This document shows positions 7,597-7,710 of a stretch of 7,710 bases of DNA, in pieces. The notes beneath the pieces are model-generated. The model saw only the letters and a program-made list of their open reading frames with translations. It did not search any database and was not told where the DNA came from. A program made the translations under genes and the position numbers. Origin of the DNA: Peptococcaceae bacterium UBA4997 (GTDB lineage: Bacteria; Bacillota; Dehalobacteriia; UBA4068; UBA4997); the NCBI GenBank assembly GCA_002398485.1, contig DGYV01000037.1, forward strand, positions 1,053 through 8,762. Reading direction: 5' to 3'. How positions within the stretch are numbered: position 1 is the stretch's first letter; the number at the start of each line of letters is the position of its first letter.

Positions 7597-7622
7597 AAAA
7601 AAGCGGCCTTTTAAGGCCGCTT
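7597..7622 (-). terminator. Intrinsic terminator of the cbiC-like gene
   Basis: The minus strand reads AAGCGGCCTT-AA-AAGGCCGCTT (7622 down to 7601), a GC-rich inverted repeat giving about 8-9 real base pairs and a short loop, and runs directly into six T residues (7602-7597). That is a classic intrinsic terminator for transcripts coming from the right edge. The TAA of the upstream gene (7611-7613) lies in the loop region, so the coding sequence ends inside the hairpin. It insulates the formate dehydrogenase operon from the cobalamin gene. Confidence 0.9.
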
Positions 7623-7710
7623 GCTTATTTTATACAATAAAGCATTACAGATGGCGGCTGCCACCGTACTGCCGCCTTTGCGCCCATTCGCTATAATACA
7701 GGGCACACCC
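7611..7710 (-). CDS. cbiC: Probable precorrin-8X / cobalt-precorrin-8 methylmutase, C-terminal 32 residues (5' end outside window)
   Basis: The minus-strand frame entering from the right edge encodes GVPCIIANGRKGGSTVAAAI and a short tail ending SKRP before TAA. The stretch GRKGGSTVAAAICNALLY matches my memory of the conserved C-terminus of the CbiC/CobH family, which moves a methyl group from C-11 to C-12 during corrin ring synthesis to give (cobalt-)hydrogenobyrinate/cobyrinate. Only the tail is visible, so the rest of the protein and its catalytic His cannot be checked. A position at the end of a transcription unit, closed by the terminator that overlaps its stop codon, suggests a cobalamin gene cluster to the right. 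Other families with a GRKxG tail, such as glutamate 5-kinase, fit less well because they lack the GGSxVAAAxxNAL pattern. Confidence 0.75.
   Translation of the reverse strand, partial: GVPCIIANGRKGGSTVAAAICNALLYKISKRP

Noticed and set aside
7433..7610. Molybdenum/tungsten cofactor riboswitch or ModE site upstream of the formate dehydrogenase
   Set aside because: The leader after the likely start site is only about 45 bases and lacks extended pairing, and I found no TATAT-type paired ModE half sites.
1..7710. CRISPR array, insertion sequence, tRNA, rRNA or attachment site
   Set aside because: No regularly spaced repeats, transposase frames, terminal inverted repeats or tRNA-like cloverleaf sequences were seen; genes pack the window with no gap above about 180 bases.

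Overview
The window looks like an ordinary chromosomal segment of an anaerobic, moderately low-GC Firmicute (Clostridia or Negativicutes-like). This is an inference from the single-chain clostridial-type PurL, the NuoG-like clostridial formate dehydrogenase, strong GGAGG-type ribosome binding sites, and compact operons ending in intrinsic hairpin terminators. I cannot name the genus from sequence alone.

Layout. (1) Bases 1-1854, plus strand: the C-terminal half (617 residues) of a fused PurL/PurQ phosphoribosylformylglycinamidine synthase, entering from the left edge. (2) 1886-1919: a 15-bp hairpin that serves as a bidirectional terminator between converging genes. (3) 1931-7432, minus strand, read right to left: a four-gene run. 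It consists of a formate dehydrogenase catalytic subunit with five predicted Fe-S clusters and a cysteine (not selenocysteine) metal ligand; mobA (guanylylation of the molybdopterin cofactor); fdhD (formate dehydrogenase sulfurtransferase, overlapping mobA by 26 bases); and a 480-residue membrane-anchored extracytoplasmic protein of unknown function. An extended -10 promoter lies just upstream of the dehydrogenase gene. (4) 7611-7710, minus strand: the last 32 codons of a probable precorrin-8X/cobalt-precorrin-8 methylmutase (cbiC/cobH), whose stop codon sits inside its own terminator hairpin.

How the genes fit together. The dehydrogenase carries a bis-molybdopterin guanine dinucleotide Mo or W centre; MobA makes the guanine dinucleotide form of the cofactor and FdhD transfers sulfur to the metal centre, so three adjacent genes form one enzyme-plus-maturation unit. 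No NuoE/NuoF-like, ferredoxin-like or cytochrome partner subunit is present on either side, so the electron partner must be encoded elsewhere. The adjacent cobalamin gene and the formate dehydrogenase would suit C1 or acetogenic/propionigenic metabolism, but they are separated by a terminator and a new promoter.

The most notable oddities are an FdhD whose usual CxxC sulfurtransferase motif is lost or strongly altered, and the unidentified membrane-anchored protein at the end of the formate dehydrogenase operon. I see no mobile element, CRISPR array, tRNA or rRNA, and no convincing entirely new system.
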